From the NCBI GenBank assembly GCA_002392325.1, contig DGGS01000172.1, forward strand, positions 332 through 8,478: a DNA stretch of 8,147 bases, given 5' to 3'. The stretch comes from Bacteroidales bacterium UBA3868 (GTDB lineage: Bacteria; Bacteroidota; Bacteroidia; Bacteroidales; WCHB1-69). The notes beneath the pieces are model-generated. The model was given only the letters and a program-made list of their open reading frames with translations. It did not search any database and was not told where the DNA came from. The position numbers were made by a program, and so were the translations under genes. Positions 7,231 to 8,147 of this stretch are shown in pieces; positions within the stretch are counted from its first letter, which is position 1; the number at the start of each line of letters is the position of its first letter.

Positions 7231-7265
7231 GACGTTTGATTTAAAATGTTAATTAATATGTGTGG

Positions 7266-7273
7266 CAAATATA
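7266..7273 (-). promoter_or_regulatory. Candidate -7 box for the beta-sandwich lipoprotein gene
   Basis: On the minus strand TATATTTG is an exact TAnnTTTG match, predicting a start near 7258 and a leader of about 28 bases. No -33 TTTG stands at the usual distance; a TTTG in the loop of the adjoining terminator is only 12 bases away. The box's first base is the last T of the upstream gene's terminator T-run. Confidence 0.45.
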
Positions 7274-7274
7274 A

Positions 7275-7301
7275 AAAAAACGTGCCAAAGGCACGTTTTT
7301 T
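7275..7301 (-). terminator. Rho-independent terminator of the cysteine-rich lipoprotein gene
   Basis: A perfect 12-base inverted repeat: AAAAAACGTGCC (7275-7286) and GGCACGTTTTTT (7290-7301) around AAA. The 6-pair CGTGCC/GGCACG core flanked by A- and T-runs works on either strand. On the minus strand it stands 22 bases after the stop of the gene at 7323-7832, and its U-run continues to 7273. There is no plus-strand gene directly before it, so minus is the natural assignment. Confidence 0.85.
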
Positions 7302-7322
7302 CATTTTTTTTAGAAAAAAAGT

Positions 7323-7832
7323 TTAGTGTTTGGGTTCGTCCTTGGGGCATTTGTGGTCTTTGGGACATCCTTTCGGACCATGGCCATCTTTTGAACAGCC
7401 CGGCTTTTCACCTTTGCAGCAACCGACACCTTCGCCCTTCTTGCAACCGCCGCAGCATCCCATTTCATCGAATGCGGCTTTCTTTTCAGCGGTCGTGAGT
7501 TTGTCCCAGTTGTTCATAGCTGCCTCAAATTTGGCTTTCTTCTCTTCCTGGGCTTTCTTCATGGCCTGCATTTCATCGTATTTGGCCTTGCGGTCGTTGA
7601 GCAGTTCCACTCTGCGCTCCTCGGAGATGTTCTCCCAGTTCTTCCAGTCCTCCATGGCTTTCTTGCAGGCTTCCATTTCGGCTTTCTGCTCCGGAGTCAT
7701 GTCCTTGCAGCAAGGATGGTCCTCGGCTTGCATCTCGGGGCATTCTTTCGGTTGCTCAGCAGGTTTGTTGTTGTTGCATGCGGTGAATGACAGACAGCAC
7801 GCAGCTGCCATTAAAATCAATACTTTTTTCAT
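7323..7832 (-). CDS. Cysteine-rich, lysine-rich lipoprotein, possible metal-binding protein
   Basis: The 169-residue product has a lipoprotein signal (hydrophobic 4-18, FTAC with C19) followed by NNNKP. Residues 45-123 are a highly charged helical stretch with three loosely repeated starts: MTPEQKAEMEA (45-55), ISEERRVELLN (69-79) and LTTAEKKAAFD (112-122), each preceded or followed by aromatic W/N patterns (DWKNW 62-66, NNWDK 107-111). The (L/M/I)(T/S)xE shape recalls the LTxxQ motif of Spy/CpxP periplasmic proteins, but this is weak. The mature chain has 12 further cysteines: C31, C41, C42 and C56 before or in the helical part, and C126, C127, C130, C138, C139, C146, C156, C162 in a Gly/Lys/His tail with CC-x-x-C, CC and HxxG-type spacing. 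This suggests metal (Cu, Zn) binding or disulfide cross-linking outside the cytoplasm. I do not recognise a named family. It has its own promoter candidate and a strong terminator, so it is monocistronic. Confidence 0.8.
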   Translation of the reverse strand: MKKVLILMAAACCLSFTACNNNKPAEQPKECPEMQAEDHPCCKDMTPEQKAEMEACKKAMEDWKNWENISEERRVELLNDRKAKYDEMQAMKKAQEEKKAKFEAAMNNWDKLTTAEKKAAFDEMGCCGGCKKGEGVGCCKGEKPGCSKDGHGPKGCPKDHKCPKDEPKH

Positions 7833-7876
7833 TTTTTTTCGTGTTTTAAATTAAGATATTTCAATGAATTGAAGCG

Positions 7877-7904
7877 CAAAAATAATCTTTTTTGTTAGAA
7901 ACAA
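7877..7904 (-). promoter_or_regulatory. Candidate promoter for the cysteine-rich lipoprotein gene
   Basis: On the minus strand TATTTTTG (7884-7877) matches TAnnTTTG exactly. TTG at 7904-7902 is a partial -33 element, 17 bases upstream, slightly short. Transcription would begin near 7870, leaving a leader of about 38 bases. The promoter overlaps the arms of the hairpin at 7882-7910. Confidence 0.45.
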
Positions 7905-7910
7905 GATTAT
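7882..7910 (-). terminator. AT-rich hairpin, possible terminator of the DUF4139 gene
   Basis: Read on the minus strand, ATAATCTTGTT (7910-7900) pairs with AACAA (7896-7892) and GATTAT (7887-7882) across a TCT loop, with a 4-base bulge in the second arm, and TTTTG follows. It lies about 30 bases after the stop at 7941. A competing hairpin uses AAGATT (minus strand, 7919-7914) with AATCTT (7908-7903). The stems are AT-rich, so termination would be weak; it may instead be a control site over the promoter it overlaps. Confidence 0.35.
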
Positions 7911-7940
7911 CCAAATCTTAAAAAATCCAAATACCAATCC

Positions 7941-8147
7941 CTATAAATTCACATTTCGGTCTTTGGGGTATTTCACGCTGTAGGTTACACTGAAAGTGCG
8001 GGTCTCGCCGGCTTTCAACTCCACATCCCAAGTGAGCACACCAGTTTCGGTTTTGTTGTAGGTGGCGTCTGGGGTCACATCCGTTACTTTGACCTCAATA
8101 TCTTTGTTGTTGGAGATAGGATACTGCTCCTTCAAGGTCAGTTTGGC
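7941..8147 (-). CDS. C-terminal end of a DUF4139 / MuiA-like protein (partial)
   Basis: The minus-strand frame is open from the window edge to the stop at 7943-7941, giving 68 residues; the N-terminal part is outside. The pattern AKLTLKEQYPISNNKDIEV, then TGVLTWDVELKAGETRTFSVTYSVKYPKD, is the typical last beta-sandwich of DUF4139 proteins (mucoidy inhibitor MuiA family), in which LTW-x-(L/V)-x-L-x-x-G and YSVKYPK are recurring. Such proteins in Bacteroidetes usually carry a signal peptide and coiled coil upstream and act in the cell envelope; their function is unknown. A TTG at 8135 inside the frame is not a start, because the homologous domain continues upstream of it. Confidence 0.8.
   Translation of the reverse strand, partial: AKLTLKEQYPISNNKDIEVKVTDVTPDATYNKTETGVLTWDVELKAGETRTFSVTYSVKYPKDRNVNL

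Noticed and set aside
7330..7854. Plus-strand open frame of 174 residues opposite the cysteine-rich lipoprotein.
   Set aside because: It arises from the biased K/E/C codons on the other strand; the minus-strand product has a lipoprotein signal, promoter and terminator.

Overview
The window looks like chromosomal DNA of a gut-type Bacteroidetes, probably order Bacteroidales. The evidence is matches to the Bacteroides-type -7 promoter box TAnnTTTG, few strong Shine-Dalgarno sequences, short lipoproteins with MKK starts, a DUF4139 protein end, and protein families typical of that phylum. All identifications rest on reading the translated sequence and on memory of the families; no database search was run.

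Left part, plus strand. The window opens inside the 3' end of a gene that resembles a family 4 glycosyltransferase (1-159). It overlaps by 26 bases a secreted alpha/beta-hydrolase with an N-terminal beta-sandwich and an esterase D/feruloyl-esterase-type catalytic domain (134-1351). A 108-base gap then carries a good promoter candidate (1378-1406) and a small hairpin in the presumed leader.

Middle part, plus strand, 1460-6704. Five closely spaced genes follow: a PlsC-type acyltransferase and an OlsB/hemolysin-like GNAT N-acyltransferase (14 bases apart), a guanine deaminase, a 96-residue three-helix PQ-loop/SemiSWEET-like protein, and a sodium/sugar symporter very like vSGLT. I read the first two as the GlsA/GlsB pair that makes glycine (N-acyl-O-acyl) lipids in Bacteroidetes. 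A 21-base near-perfect palindrome sits between the lipid pair and guanine deaminase. It may split the run into two regulatory units: membrane lipid synthesis, then purine salvage plus transport.

Right part, minus strand, 6763-8147. Three genes converge on the symporter: the C-terminal end of a DUF4139 (MuiA-like) protein entering from the right edge, a cysteine-rich lysine-rich lipoprotein, and a small beta-sandwich lipoprotein. In both gaps between them a terminator-like hairpin runs into, or overlaps, the -7 box of the next gene.

I see no mobile element, CRISPR array, RNA gene or obvious horizontally acquired island. The most unusual items are the cysteine-rich lipoprotein, the guanine deaminase/PQ-loop/SGLT cluster, the palindrome, and the overlapping terminator-promoter junctions.
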